DNA of 64,000 nucleotides from Chamaecyparis obtusa (taxonomy: Eukaryota > Streptophyta > Pinopsida > Cupressales > Cupressaceae), in assembly GCA_027943335.1 (NCBI GenBank), contig BSBK01005142.1, positions 124,001-188,000 on the forward strand, given 5' to 3'. Shown piece by piece: positions 1 to 12,929 of this stretch (positions are counted from its first letter, which is position 1; each line of letters starts with the position of its first letter). The notes below the pieces were generated by a model. It ran no database searches, was not told where the DNA came from, and worked only from the letters and a program-made list of their open reading frames with translations. The position numbers and the translations under genes are program-made.

Positions 1-3000
1 TTGCTTTCAGGTTGAAAGCATATCTAGAAAACACATATTTTATCCAACGGAGGGAGCTATACCTTCATATCAAAATTTAGAGAGCACTTGCAATTACCAT
101 TACAAGTGACTCAATTGTTGGTTTCGGTTTTGTCTTTCATTTTGGGGCATTTAAAGCCATTTTTGAAGATAGTTTAAAGAAGAAAAATATGTTAACCAAC
201 ACAAACTGTTCATCTTCACAAGTCTGAGTGGTGGAACTTGCTAGTCCTAGTAAGTGTGGATATTGAGTGAGTCTATCATAAACTCACTGAGACCCACCAG
301 AAAATCTATTGGCCTTTTTTAACCACCTTGCATCAGGACTTGACAAGTTCATCATGCATCTAGTAGGATTCGTGACAATAGATCACATAGCTTAGGCAAA
401 GAATACATTGATGTATTATAAACACACTTTATTTAGAGGACTAAAAGTCATAAAAATGTCCAAAATTTTACATGGTGCTTGGCTACAGTGATGATTACGG
501 ACCCAAAAATTATTACAGATTAGTGAGTGAATGCTCTAAAGTTTAAACTACTTTCAAAATAGACATTCTATTTTATCAAACACAATCTAGAAATTCGTTT
601 CAAAGAATGGATATTTTGGCAACTACACTGTAAGAGATTCTCCACTAGAACCATATATTGTTGGCCATCATGTTCTTTTAACTCATGTAGAAGTAGTTGA
701 GCTCCATAGAGACAATTTAAAGTTGTAAACTTATGATTCTGAATATAGGACAATATATGTTCTTAAAAGGGTAATAATTAACACTGTAAATAGCCAGGTA
801 ACTTCTGAAATGGGTCAACTACTCTTCCTTGGTTAAGATGTAATCTCAAAAATAGAAAACTCCTTAAGGGATATCAAACCATTCAACCAATGTTAGCTTT
901 AGGGATTGAAACTTCTAGCAAATAAATTTTCTTTTTAATTGGCCTAGAGATTGCATAATTTTTTTTAATAGCTTGATAATTTTATAATTTATGCAGCCAA
1001 CCAAAAGGGTTTTATTGGCTTGGCTATTGTGGCAATGTGGTATGTACCATTGACAACTTGGTCTAGACAAGAGGATCTAGGAAGAACCGTGCTAGCAATA
1101 AGCATTAAATCTGAGCTCAAACTGGGGATGAGAATAGCCTAGAGTTGTTCATTGAGTATTTTTCATTGAATGTTGGATCTATGATTAAGTTTTGATAATT
1201 TGTTCATATTTATTTGAATTCACTCTATTGCAATGGTAAAGGATCCATGTATATATTGAGATTGGAGGTGTGTAGTACAGTAAATCTAAGACCATATTGA
1301 GATTCAGGATCGTAGAATCTTGGGAGGATGTGGAAAGGCTATGTGTTGCCTACTGGCACTTGGAAATATAAGTCATAGTAGACCCTTGCATGTTCTTTTT
1401 GAAAATTGAACTTCAAGAGATCTTCACATCAAGTTATGTTGCCCACATTTTTAATCTTTTATTCTTTCAATGTGGGAAGCATGAATAATTCATAGTGTGT
1501 ATATGAACATTGGGTTATTCACCTCTGTGAGCATCACCTAGATCCAATGAGTGCTAAGTGTTCCATTCATTCTCATGAGAGATGGGTCTGTGTGAACCAC
1601 TACTCATGAATCATGGGTCAATGAGTTTGACTCAAAAACTACACAGTTGAATCCTGATAGCAATATCACAATTTTTTTTTTATCTTTGATACATGATTCC
1701 TTAATATTTTTGTGGCTAGAATATGTCCATTCTTTTTATCTATCTATCTTTGATAAATTATTCATTATACAGACTAATCTCCTCTGAAGCTCCTCAACAA
1801 TCTACAACATGCAAACTGAACTATTGGTATTCTTGTAAAAGCTACACTACTCTTCTATCACATTGCTCTGCATAAATTTACAGTTGCCCTATTCCCCAAA
1901 TTGTCACCCAACTTCTCGAGGTTTCCCCAAGATAATAGCTGAACTGCTTGAGGTCAGTGCTAAAGATGTTGTCGCAATCATTCCTTAATCAGTGGAAATC
2001 ACTTTCTAAATTGGTGGTAGTTAACTGATGATAAAATTTCTCATTTGTGGCTACCTAACTAGCCAATCAATCTCTTAACTTATGGAAGTTAACTAACTTA
2101 GATTAATTGGGTAGTCAACTAAAATTTGTTAGACGAACTCTGCGTCTCATTCAAGTATTCATGTTTTCTAACTGAATCCTAATTGAATGTACATGTTTCT
2201 CTACTGGAAGACATAAATACATAACTATCCCCAACTCAAGACTCATCCACCTTATTTTAAAATAAAAATATTCTTAGATGAAAGCTCAATTCCATCTGCC
2301 AACATAATATCTTATTCAGTGCTGCAAATTAAAGGGGATATTACAACATTATTTTGCACTATTTCACCCTCTGCGTTCTCCTTGATTTGTGCTATGCATA
2401 TAAGTCATTTGTTGAGTTGGTGTTGTTTGTTGATCATTTTGGTCCTGCACATAATACTAAAACCAATTTTTTAATCTTTTCTGAACAAGATTACCTTGAA
2501 TTATTGTATTTTTGTCCTCAACACAAATAACTTGAGGTTGTTTTTAACCTTGTATTTCTTAAGTTGAGGCTGTTATTAACATTGAATTGCTTGAGTCAAG
2601 GATTCCTATAAATTGTTTCCAAGAACATTAGTGAGAGCTTATTGTTTTGAGGCTAGAATATCATCACAAGTTGAGTTGTGAAACCATGCAGTGTAGTCAG
2701 ACTGTTCCTGGAATGCTTATTCATGTACAAAGAGATAATGACTGCGAGGCAAAGCAATTTTAGAAGTCACAATTGGATTGACATGAAACATAGTTGGGAT
2801 CAACTCTTTCATTATAATCAGACTTCTTGTATCATATTGGGGATTGCACAAGAGTTATTTCTTGATGAAATTTATATATTTTTGTCCAAAGTAACTAGAA
2901 TAATCTAAATTTCCATTAGTTAAAATTAGTTTTTGATTTGCCACTCATACTGAGTTTAATAACTGTTTTTACACTACCCTCTTGTGTTTCAAATATATAA

Positions 3001-3540
3001 CTATCTATGTTTTTTAATTGGTTTAATATCTTAGTAGAGAATTAGTTTTTGTTATCTTTTTCATTCTATGATCAAGTGGATCTTGAAATTATTAAGGAAA
3101 ACTACCCCTAACCACTTTATTTTATAAGGATTTTATATAGATTTAGTGTTGTGGGACTAATATTGGTGAAGAGTCTAATAGAATGATATAAAAACGTCCA
3201 AATATTAACTCACAAAACCAACAAATTTTCCCCTTCCTACAAGAAGAAATAGTCATATTTTATACAACTCAGATATTGTGGACAACAACATCCAGGCTTT
3301 GGAATAGATATTACATTGAGTGCCTCCTATGGAAAATGAACACAATCCAGCCGGAGATTGAGGAGAGGAAATTCTTCTGCTTAAAGTGTAGGTAGGTGCA
3401 GGAAACATAACCAAGATTATTGATGGTTTGCATCAGTTGGGATTATAAACTTCGATCATGCGGTTTGTCTCCATGAATTGACGGTCACCGATTATTCTCT
3501 TTGTACTGGATTTGCTTTTTTATTAATAAAATGGGCGCTA
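1..3540. other. AT-rich intergenic DNA, no gene supported
   Basis: All frames on both strands are broken by frequent stops. The only open frames are 60-76 codons long with no recognisable motif. I see no tRNA, no tandem array and no transposon terminus with a convincing target duplication. Confidence 0.6.
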
Positions 3541-4080
3541 CCCCCTCGTAGGAATTTTCCAAAATAAAATTTATAATTAATATTTTATATCTATCAACTA
3601 ATTATACTAAAAAGAAGTTGAAATCTATAAAATATAGATAAATTATGTATTAATAAATTTTTTTATGAGCAAATTAAAAAATTGGAACAAATTGAACATT
3701 AAATTAAAGAAGTGTTTCTATAAATTTATGAAGTAATTGAAATTTTAATTAAAAATAACAAACTTACATAAAATATATACTTATATTCTCTACAATTTTT
3801 TTATATTTTAAACTTTCATGATCACTTGAATCATTTAATAAACTCTTTTTTCATCTTAATTTAACAAAACACTTTATCTATTATTAAAGATCCTATATTT
3901 AAAAATAACACATTGACCCCGGATAAAATTGTTTTAAAAACTTTTTTATTTAAAAACATAATATATATAATAAATTATATATTGTATTAAAATAAAATTC
4001 ACTTAAACTATTTTTCGCCTAAATCTAAGTGAAACATTTTATCTATTATAAATAATTCTATGATTAAAAGGAATACATTT
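3541..4080. other. Very AT-rich tract
   Basis: This stretch is almost entirely A and T, with runs such as ttaataaattttttta and ataatatatataataaattatat. It contains no open frame of note. It could be an old LTR fragment or simply low-complexity spacer. Confidence 0.6.
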
Positions 4081-5639
4081 ACTCTTGATCATAATATCTG
4101 GCAACAATACTCTATCATACTTTGTACATGTCTACAAAAGGATGGTATGCATTTATGGGAATGCATGTCGGGCATCCATTTTATGCCTACATAGCCATCG
4201 CCATATAGGAATGGACTAGTGGGGTTGGTCCAAATATTCGGCCCCATAGCTAGTGTCAGTGTGTAGAAGAGATCTATAAGGTTAATTAAGAAAAAAAATG
4301 GTGTATTAGTTGTATATATTTGTGTGCTCAATTGGTAGTGTTGGTGTTTCAAAACGGCTTATGCTCTTAGGCTGCCAATATACCTTCAAACAGATTTTAG
4401 GAGTGGTTAATTCTAAAATGTATAGGGATCTTAAGGTAATTGGACCAACTTTAGGGATAGGACTTCCCTCTGCACTTCTGGCTTTGCAAAACCAAGGTGG
4501 GTATACCTAATCAAGTGAAAACTATATTTTTATACAACACCAAGACTAGACTTATATAACAGATGATAGCAAGAAAGTACTAAATGCCAACCAAACATTC
4601 ATTAACTCTCCATTGCTATGGAAAAAAATAACTTCCTCAACCAAAGTTTTAAAGCTTAAAATGGTTCTTGATTCAATTTGTTGATTGCAACAACCTTGAT
4701 CGGTGTGTGTTAACAAGAGATTTACTCATTTAGGCTAGTGCCTTATCCACTGGGCAAGATTTCCTAGACATAAAAGATGCAAAGACCAAACAATATCCAA
4801 GATTCATAGCCATAAACATGCCTACCACAATTATTACTACTTACTGAGAATCCTTATGCAGACAAGGATGAATTCATATCCCATCCAGAGCAATAATTTA
4901 ATCCAATCCTAGATCAGAACTCAGGAATGAAGATACATACATAAAACAATATGCAATGAACTAGAAAGTTCAAAATTCATTAAACTTGACACAGAGGAGA
5001 GAAAAGAACCAGATATTTGTATTAAGTATGATGAATCCTTTCTGTGCATACAGTTGATCTTGAAAAGTGAGCTTGCAAATAACAGCTTAGACCTGCAACT
5101 TTTTATCTTCCATTAACAAACACCAAAGCAAAAACTATTACAATCTTGATTGAGAATAGGGTTCACCAGTATGCTAGTCAAAACACCTAACTCGCAATAC
5201 CTCTGAATGATTATGGAAAATCCTTTTATCTCAAGGATTGCAACAAGCATCTGATCATTCAAGACAAAATTCAAAATTACCTAACCACATTCAAACAATG
5301 AATGCAGACAAGACACACCCTTAGCACAAGGCCAACGAAATCAAACTAATCATCAATCTGAGCAGCAGTCTGGCCATGCACCAGCCTTGAGGACAAAGAA
5401 AATAATCATAAAACCCCCACTAATTCCAATTGCATTAGAAGTGGCGGGACCCAGCTATCAATCTCTTCTCAGAAAAAGTTCCCCAGGACACAAAATCAGC
5501 TTGAAACAGCTACCACGACTTCCTCATAAATTTTCACCTGCAATTATTCAGAAATCAATCAAAATAGAATGGTCTTTATGGATTTTCGGCTCACTATCTC
5601 AAAACCCTGTAGAAACCCTAGCAAAGTTTCAAATCTAGC
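4081..5639. other. Intergenic DNA, no gene supported
   Basis: Only short open frames occur, such as 4310-4510 and 5387-5638 on the plus strand, without family motifs. Base composition becomes less AT-rich towards the right end. I see nothing else to report. Confidence 0.5.
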
Positions 5640-7160
5640 GGTAACGACTAATTGATTTAATTTTAAAATGCGGTCATCAATCTATCTCCTTCCTGACAAA
5701 TTGGGTGGTTCTTACTTAATCTTATAACAGTCAACTGTGTCCCTTTTAAAATAACTTAACCATGTCACCACTATCCGCGACCAATAGAAATCAAACACAT
5801 CAGTGACATCTGGCAGGCGGACATGCCATTTTACTCAGCCTTTTAAAATAGGACCGTTGATCTTCATTAAAGAAAGATCAACGGTCGTTGCAAGATCGCA
5901 ATGAGTAAAGTTCATGCATCTTTTCTTTGCGATGTAATGACAATCATCAGATCTTAGAAAATCTATGGCGGTATGAAATCAACAGTATCTCGGCCTCACT
6001 CTGACAATCATCCATATCACTAGCCATTGTGACTGATCAGGAAAGAGCACCTTAGCATGACATGGCAACTGAGGACCCATTGATAATATCTATGGCCCAT
6101 CCTTAAATCGGACGGCCATTGCATAATCGTGAAGATTATCCTTCATGTAACTTTACCTTGCGAATATGCGACCACCGTTAGATTTGATCGAACTTTACCT
6201 CTTAACCATGGCAAGCTCTTTTAACCCTAAGTCATTTGGCGATTGCGTGACTGAAGGCTATCTCCCAATTGCTTGACCTTTTCTTAACCCATGTTTTAAT
6301 CAAGAGATCATGTGACAAAGTAGATCTCTGAGTCGTTGAATAAAAGCTCAACCCCTGGATTAGTCACGCGACCACCGTCAATCTCTAATTACATCAACAA
6401 CCATGACATAACCTCTGAATCTTCATCCTTAACTCAACTCATATCAAGTGAACTAGTGACCAAAGAAAAATCATGATCGTTGAATACATATCTTAACTCT
6501 AGTTTGATCAGGCGAACAAGAGACAAAGCCATTCACATAATCTCATTAATTTCCTTTAACCTGGGGTTACATCATGAGATCTAGCGCCAACTGCCTAATC
6601 AAATCAGAATCAACGACCCTCGCTGAATCTTAGAAAGTTGAACTTAACTCATGTTTTATCACGAGATTCAGCGAATAAAGGAAAAGCCTTACTTGTCTTA
6701 AACTACGGTCAAATTGGGATAATGTGCGACTAAACATTCTCATGATCTCTGAATAAAAGCTTAACCTCTGGTATAATCATGAGAATAGGCGAGTACCATT
6801 AGATCAGAACAAGATCTACGGACAAGATTAAAATGCTAAATGCCTACATACTGACCGAGAATCTGGAGATCACGCGACTGAAGGAGACATAGACCGCCCA
6901 CTGAGTCACCTAATGCTAAGCACATAACCGCCAGGATTGAGAGATTAAGCGACAATTGTAGTCGCCCATTCACTGAATAAAAAGCTCAACTGCCCAAGGA
7001 CTTAGAGAACTAGCGAACACCTCAGTCGCGGAATCGTTGAATAAAGTTTTACTTGACAGGTCAAAGAATTATGACATGTGTCGAATAGAGACTTAAGTGA
7101 CCAGGAAAAAGTAACGAAGGAATAGAAAAAGGCCAACGGTTTTGTGACTTAGAGAAATTT
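5640..7160. repeat. Region of recurring short motifs, origin unknown
   Basis: A motif close to TGAATAAAAGCTCAAC recurs at 6337, 6750, 6974 and, more weakly, at 7038. Looser relatives lie near 6479 and 6641. It is often followed by phrases like 'gcgac' or 'gcgaac'. Spacing is irregular, so this is not a clean tandem array. The region is less AT-rich than its surroundings and lacks long open frames. It may be a diverged LTR, a promoter-like repeat or a decayed low-copy duplication. Confidence 0.35.
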
Positions 7161-7663
7161 TGGAAACCCTAGGACATGGAAAAGACCTATTTCTCATACC
7201 TTCAAACTACAAAATTTTCTTGGTTTTTTCACTTCAGGACATGCGCTCTTGACTAGAGCTTAAAAATATCATGAACATCCATAGACTAAAACTGCATGCC
7301 ATGAAATATTATAAAACTTCTTCTCACACCAAAACAAGAAATAGTTAGGGCAAGGCAATTTTCTAGGGTTTTTGCAGGATAAGGATCAAAATTTTGTGAC
7401 ACAACCAACAGGTAGGCTATTTAGAAAATATTGTTTGTGTAACAAAAGGATCAATGAAGAAATGAGAAGTGAAAGATTCAAGTAGACTAGGCTATTTAGA
7501 AAATATTGTTTGTACAATAAAAGGATCAATGAAGAAGTGATAAGTGATAGATTCAAAGAGACTATGCATCAACTTTCAAGGATACAAACATGATTGGAAA
7601 AAAAAATCTTTTGAATCAAGAATATAATCATACTCCATTATCAAAGGAGTCATGTTATGTTTG

Positions 7664-7867
7664 CAATAAGAAGAGAGGGAGAGAGAGAGAATGAAAAAAG
7701 GAGGGAGAGATTAGGGGGAAAGGGAGAAGAGAGAAGGTGGAAGAATGAGTGAGGAGATAGAAAGGTAGAGATGTGAAACAATATATAGAGAGAGGAGGGA
7801 AAGATATAGGGGTAGAGAGATATAGAGAGATAATGAAATTAAGATAAAGAATAAGAGAGAGAGATCT
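7664..7867 (+). repeat. Polypurine (GA-rich) low-complexity tract
   Basis: About 200 bases are nearly pure purine on the plus strand, built from gaga, ggga and agata words. The complementary open frames rich in Leu, Ser and Tyr are by-products of this composition. Such tracts can form triplex DNA, but nothing here shows a function. Confidence 0.85.
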
Positions 7868-8855
7868 AATCCAACCTTCGAAATCCAAGCTTTCAAACAA
7901 TTTCAAAACAATGTTCACCAAAATCAAGCTATCCAAATTTTTTCCAATTCATCTAAAAGCTCATCTAAAACCTAATAGACATAATCGAAAATAATACCCA
8001 AAAACCCCTCATAAAGAAGAACTTTTCCTACTAGGGTTTCTAAAACATGCAAACCCTAAAACAGAACTCAACTCTCTCTACCTAGTTTCTATCAATTCAC
8101 TTTGCATGATAAAATAACTCAATAATAAAATAATTCACTTTTTAAACTATAATTTCCAACTCAACTTTTAACTTTAGATTTTAATTCAATTTTCACTTAA
8201 ACCGAATGTGCAACTTAAATTACATATAAGTACTGAATTAATCAATAAATACTTTAGCACATAATTAACTATGCAAACTGATAAATTAAGTAATAAATAA
8301 ATCAACCATGTTTTTTAATTTTGCACTTGGATTTAATAATTAATTAAACTATTTTATTCCAAATTTAATCTTTTAATTAACAAATGTATTTAATTAACAT
8401 TAATAATTGAATATTCTCTATATCCAATATTTCCACATTAATAAAATATAACTATTCTAATATCATAATTAGTCTTAATTTAATTATTTAAATCAAATAA
8501 TTCACACAAATAAATCTACTTGACTTCCAAAATTCAAAAATCAACTAACTCCATATCAAACAAACTCAAAGAAGGGGTCATGAATTCATGTCAAACATAT
8601 ACTTGCCTAATATTTAGGACAATGAGTGGGTTGGGTTGGGTTTTAGATGTGTATGTCACCTCACCTTTTTTACTATTGAGATTTTGCGATAGGGTACGCT
8701 TATCCTGACAATTCAAGAAAGTCGATACATGATACCTGGAAACCTGCAAGCATATGTACACATATTAACAAGCAATTAATTATGTTTAAGCACTCAGTAT
8801 AGGAGTATTTACAAAAGAGGTTGGAAATCATCAAATCAGAAAAACCAAAACTCCA
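7868..8855. other. AT-rich spacer, no gene supported
   Basis: Mostly AT-rich sequence with short open frames only. From about 8700 the composition changes gradually towards the coding-like segment on the right. Confidence 0.5.
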
Positions 8856-9261
8856 ATGAAAATGAAATTTAAGGTGTTGGGAAGGAATGATTTGCACAAG
8901 GAGCTAGAATTTATCAGATATGAGAACAACAAGCTGTGAAATGCGAAAGAGATCAATGGACAACAGCTGAAAGTTCTCACAAAAAATGTCAACAACCTAC
9001 AAAAGGAGAATAAAAGCTACAAGAATATGTTGTTTGTCCTTGGCTGTGTCAATGGACAAGCTGCAAGGTTGTGGAATGAAATGTATGGAGGCAATAAACA
9101 TGAAGGTGTTGTGTGGATTCTAAAGGAAGAGATGAATAAGGCTGAAATCATATAGTAAGAAATGTGAGGTCGTGGAATGAAATGTATGGAGGCAATAAAC
9201 ATGAAGGCGCTGTGCAGATTCTGAAGGAAGAGATAAATAAAGCTGAAATCATATTGGAAGC
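8856..9261 (+). pseudogene. Left half of a decayed coiled-coil protein gene
   Basis: Reading from an ATG at 8856, the plus strand encodes a Lys/Glu/Asn/Leu-rich helix-like peptide (for example NDLHKELEFIRYENNKL and NNLQKENKSYKNMLFVLG) with in-frame stops. The segment around LWNEMYGGNKHEG is present twice. The right end reads NKAEIILEAK and runs directly into a transposon. The same coding pattern resumes after the transposon at 19228. I do not recognise the family; long plant coiled-coil proteins are plausible. ATG 8856 is only the first usable Met, and an upstream exon cannot be excluded. Confidence 0.5.
9066..9261 (+). repeat. 101-bp tandem duplication inside the coiled-coil pseudogene
   Basis: Copy 1 (9066-9166) and copy 2 (9167-9261) share nearly the whole sequence aggt(t/c)gtggaatgaaatg onward, with about seven substitutions. 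Copy 1 ends in two stop codons (atatagtaag), while copy 2 reads through (atattggaag). This suggests duplication followed by decay of copy 1. The 101-bp unit is not a multiple of three, so it shifts the frame. Confidence 0.8.
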
Positions 9262-9264
9262 TAA

Positions 9265-9279
9265 GGGCCCATTTGGTTG
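9265..9279 (+). repeat. Left terminal inverted repeat of the Harbinger element
   Basis: GGGCCCATTTGGTTG matches the inverted right end with one mismatch (A versus G at base 7). It is preceded by the target duplication TAA at 9262-9264. Confidence 0.92.
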
Positions 9280-9325
9280 CACCCCAAAATCGGGTTATGT
9301 GACCCATAACCCAGTTTTGGGGTGC
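9279..9325. repeat. Subterminal 21-bp inverted repeat (hairpin)
   Basis: The arm 9279-9299 (gcaccccaaaatcgggttatg) is inverted at 9305-9325 with two mismatches and a 5-base loop. It sits directly next to the left TIR, where transposase or Myb-like proteins bind in related elements. Confidence 0.8.
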
Positions 9326-9388
9326 AATTCCTTGTTTGGTGACCGTTTTAAAGAATGCGAATATGGATTTGCATAACCCCATTTCAGC

Positions 9389-9500
9389 AAAAAACGTGGA
9401 TGCCAAAATTCCAGCTGAGGAGGTGGAATGACTTTTGTCTCCACGGTTTTGGAGAAGATTAAAGTCATTTTAACTTCGCCGTTGGGTCCGGCACACTCCA
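9389..9500 (+). repeat. Left arm of an internal inverted duplication
   Basis: The sequence from aacgtggatgcc to the GTTGGGTCCGGC segment recurs in inverted orientation at about 12930-13034. The best-matched stretch is 9389-9420 against 12996-13027. A second inverted pair, 9733-9805 against 12357-12425, lies inside it and follows the same order. The left end of the transposon is thus partly folded back on itself. Confidence 0.7.
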
Positions 9501-9825
9501 ACGTTTGTGATTTTATATTGGTTTGTATATCTTGTCAAGTCCAAATCACTGCGTGGATATCTCACTGAATCCACGATTTCGTGTCCACAGTTTGCGTGAA
9601 AATCTTTGTGAAGTGTTTGCACAAAAATTCATCTACTATGATCGTCTGCTCTGCGAAGGTGTTCTCTGCGAAGGTACGAGGCTTTTCAACATGTACAAGG
9701 GTTTTCAATGTTGTCGTTTCTCTCTGGTTTTTAATGAAATAGGGTTTTCAAATAAATGTATGTGGGTTTCAATGTTGTCATTTCTCTCTGGTTTTCAATG
9801 TTGTCGTTTCTTTGTAATTTGTTGA

Positions 9826-12180
9826 ATTTGATCTCTCGGTGCATTTTTAACAAGTCGGGCATTGTATTTTTTTTTTCTGAGATATGGACATTGAAAATGT
9901 AGCTTTATCTTTGCAAAAGCACATGGGTTTTATTAGATATTATTTTAAAGCATGGAACACTCTGTACATTCCCTTATTCATTCTGTCACGGTTGGGCAAG
10001 GCCCTTTGGTTTGAAGTGAAATAAAACCCTCTCAACCAGTTGCTTGAGGGCCATAACCCATTGCTTCAAAGCTCGCACGACTAAAACCTTTTGTAGGAGT
10101 TACATGAATTGCAGAAAACAACATCTCAATTGCTCTTCTAAAATAGAAATGCATGCTCGTGGTCCAGTTGTGTCATGCACATCTCCAGAGTAAATATAGG
10201 TTTACAATCCTCATTAGATGTGCCACCATCTGCATAAGCAGAATAAACATGCTAAGTGTAGTTCTTATCTGAATCTCCCATAGCATACACTTTTCCACCA
10301 TAACCGATCATTTCATAATGTTTCTCAAAAATGATATTTCCTCTACAAAACTGTGACGAAGAAAAGATTGTATTCCAGTAAAGATAAATGTCCCCCTCAT
10401 CTGGCTATTATTATAATTGTCAATTGATAACATTCTTAAGCACTGAATTATCCCATCCTGAAGGTGTCTCCACATTTACTTCTCCATCCACCTCGCACAT
10501 CCAAGTCTTCACAATTTATGCACACTTCTGCTAAGTATAGATTTTTCCACGTACAATCAGAATAAGACTTGAATTGAACAATCTGTATTTCAAGTATTGA
10601 ATTGGTCTTTGGCTCTTTGTGTAGAAATCCATTCAAATGAAACACCATCAATTAATTCTGCCTTGTCCTTGTCCATAAGCATAGGAAATGTTTCCAGGGC
10701 CAATTCCTATGTGAAGAAGAGTTTGTGTTGATCCTGCCCCCCTTCCTCACATTTCTATTATTATCATTCTAACGTGTGTTGAGTGTTCATCTGCAAATGA
10801 ACCTTCAGTTATATTTTTATTTAACATCTGAAGTTGCTTGAGAATGAAATAGGGTTTACAATGAAATAGAATTTTCATGCTATCAAACAGTAAATGAGCA
10901 ACGAAACCTATTTTTCACCAATCAATGGATTTGCGCTATCTATGAAACATTGCCCCATTGCCATCACAATGTGGAGCCAATTCAAGCAAGCTTCTTAACT
11001 GTTAGGAGAGAGTGTTTTTGAACATTTGATTTCTCTTTCTATTAATAAACTAACAAGAATTAGAGATTTTCGTTAGCTTTAATCCTTCCTATCGTGACAA
11101 TTTGTCCATGAAAGAAAACAAAACACCCACCTTAGGCTCAAAAATAATACACATTGACTAGGCCATACTCACAACAGCAAAGTATTATGCATGAGTTTGG
11201 ATTTTAGAAATTCGGATGTTATGAATTTTATTGTGGTATGTGGATCTGCTGGTATGATGTACATTTTACATTCGACACTTCTAGTTTTTTTAATTAATGT
11301 TGCAAGAACCACATTGTGAAATATTTATAGCCAGCCCAAAGGAAATGAAGGACATGCTACATCAAGAAGTTGATCAATGGTTGCACCAATAATCTTTTTG
11401 ATCATTGAACTAGTTTTCATGTCAATCATTGAAAAGAGATCCTCCTCTATTTTTTCATCAATCATGATAGCCAGATCCCTTTCTGCTAAACGTCGTAAAG
11501 TGGTAATAACAGCTTACCAGAGTGTTGGAAATTCAAGTAGAATTGAAGGTTACTCTCCTAAACTTATCTCTTGATTGATAGATAGAACACAAGAGAGTTC
11601 CACAAATTCATTTTAAAAACAAATACCATGTAGGGACCATATGTGAATAGAATCCTTAGTATCCCCTGCCATCAGACATAATGACTGCACTGTTATATGT
11701 ATTTATACTGATAATGACATTCCCCCTACACCCTCATGAATACATCCTAATGCAAGTGAAGTAGATTCTCTGTAATTAAAATAAGTTTCTCCAGTAGCAA
11801 GGACCTTGATGATGCTCACTGTCTCATAGATGATCATTGATGTTGAGACTTGTATGAGATCCTACAAAGGAAAATAATTAGAATTTTTTTTCAGAATTTC
11901 TTAAATTATCAACATGATAGAATTAATAATTGTGAAAAATGTATAGTGTATTTATCAAAATAGTTGGCATCTTACATTATGAGATTGCACTACTATATTA
12001 CACATTTGGGGTAAAAGTTACATTAGAGGTTGTAAATCCATGTTCTACAAGGAACATATGTGGTGATATTTTACGTTTGGCTACTGCTAACCTTATAGCT
12101 TCTTTACGTGTCACTTCTTCCATCTTCACAATTCAAATCTCCTATGGCACAACAATTCTACTGACTAATAGCTTAATATA
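9826..12180 (-). pseudogene. Transposon left arm with minus-strand coding-like remnants
   Basis: Between the left end and the transposase the minus strand shows several decayed coding-like pieces. Around 10448-10651 it reads a cysteine-containing segment including NLYLAEVCINCEDLDVRGGW. Around 10250-10311 it reads MIGYGGKVYAMGDSDKNYT. Around 11380-11520 it reads LAERDLAIMIDEKIEEDLFS. Around 12040-12140 it reads MEEVTRKEAIRLAVAKRKIS. Stops and frame changes separate them. I do not recognise a family. They could be captured host-gene fragments or an older nested element; the opposite orientation to the transposon's own genes favours an acquired segment. Confidence 0.35.
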
Positions 12181-12442
12181 GGACTAATGCCTCTCAAATT
12201 TGTTTAAATCCTTGATCCATTCATCAGCAATTCTGTCAATCTAATTATCTCTGTCTGTTTGCCCCTATTAATTATTTACTATCATCAGATTTTAGAACTA
12301 CATGGCATGGGAAACATTTAGAAGTTGAGCCGATAATGGTCTCAAAATAGAAAGCCTATATGAAAACCATAGAGAAACGACAACATTGAAAACCCACATA
12401 CATTTATTTGAAAACCCTATTTCATCTAATATCTATTGCATA

Positions 12443-12623
12443 CATTTTATACCAGATATTATAATATGAAAAATATCACCACATATGTTCCTTGCAGAAC
12501 ATATGTGGTGATATTTGTTTTGTAGGTACATACATAGACATTTACATTAGAGGTTGTAAATCCATGTTCTGCAAGGAACATATGTGGTGATATTTTTCCT
12601 ATTATAATATCTGGTATAAAATG
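12443..12623. repeat. 60-bp-arm inverted repeat with a nested perfect hairpin
   Basis: Arms 12443-12502 and 12564-12623 are almost exact inverted copies. Inside the left part, 12471-12490 and 12497-12516 form a perfect 20-bp stem with a 6-base loop. A third copy of the core, in direct orientation (ggaacatatgtggtgatatt), lies at about 12051-12070. Confidence 0.85.
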
Positions 12624-12757
12624 TGCCATCTTTTATGCAAGGCAGATTGAGAGATTTGTTTAGAAGACCAAATTAAAGATTTAGACTCGTAGAAGGTACT
12701 AATGTAAATGAATGGTGTATTGTTTTAAACAAATTTGAGAGGCATTGATAGCTTAAG

Positions 12758-12895
12758 ATGCGTATGTATGTACGCATGTATGTCTGTATGTGCATATGTA
12801 TGTATGTATGTATGTATATATGTACGTACGTATGTATGTATGTGCATATGTATGTACGTATGTATGTATGTATGTATGTATATATGTACGTATGT
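12758..12895 (+). repeat. (ATGT)n microsatellite, interrupted
   Basis: Runs of tatgtatg with cgta and gcata variants. Apparent open frames rich in Met, Tyr, Val and Cys (plus) or Tyr, Ile, His and Thr (minus) come from the tetranucleotide repeat and are not genes. Confidence 0.95.
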
Positions 12896-12929
12896 AATTC
12901 CAAAATAGTTTTAATTCCAAAACCGTTCA

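Noticed and set aside
4318..4400. tRNA-like phrase gctcaattggtag
   Set aside because: It resembles a D-arm, but no anticodon stem, no GTTCGA-type T-loop and no acceptor stem can be paired.
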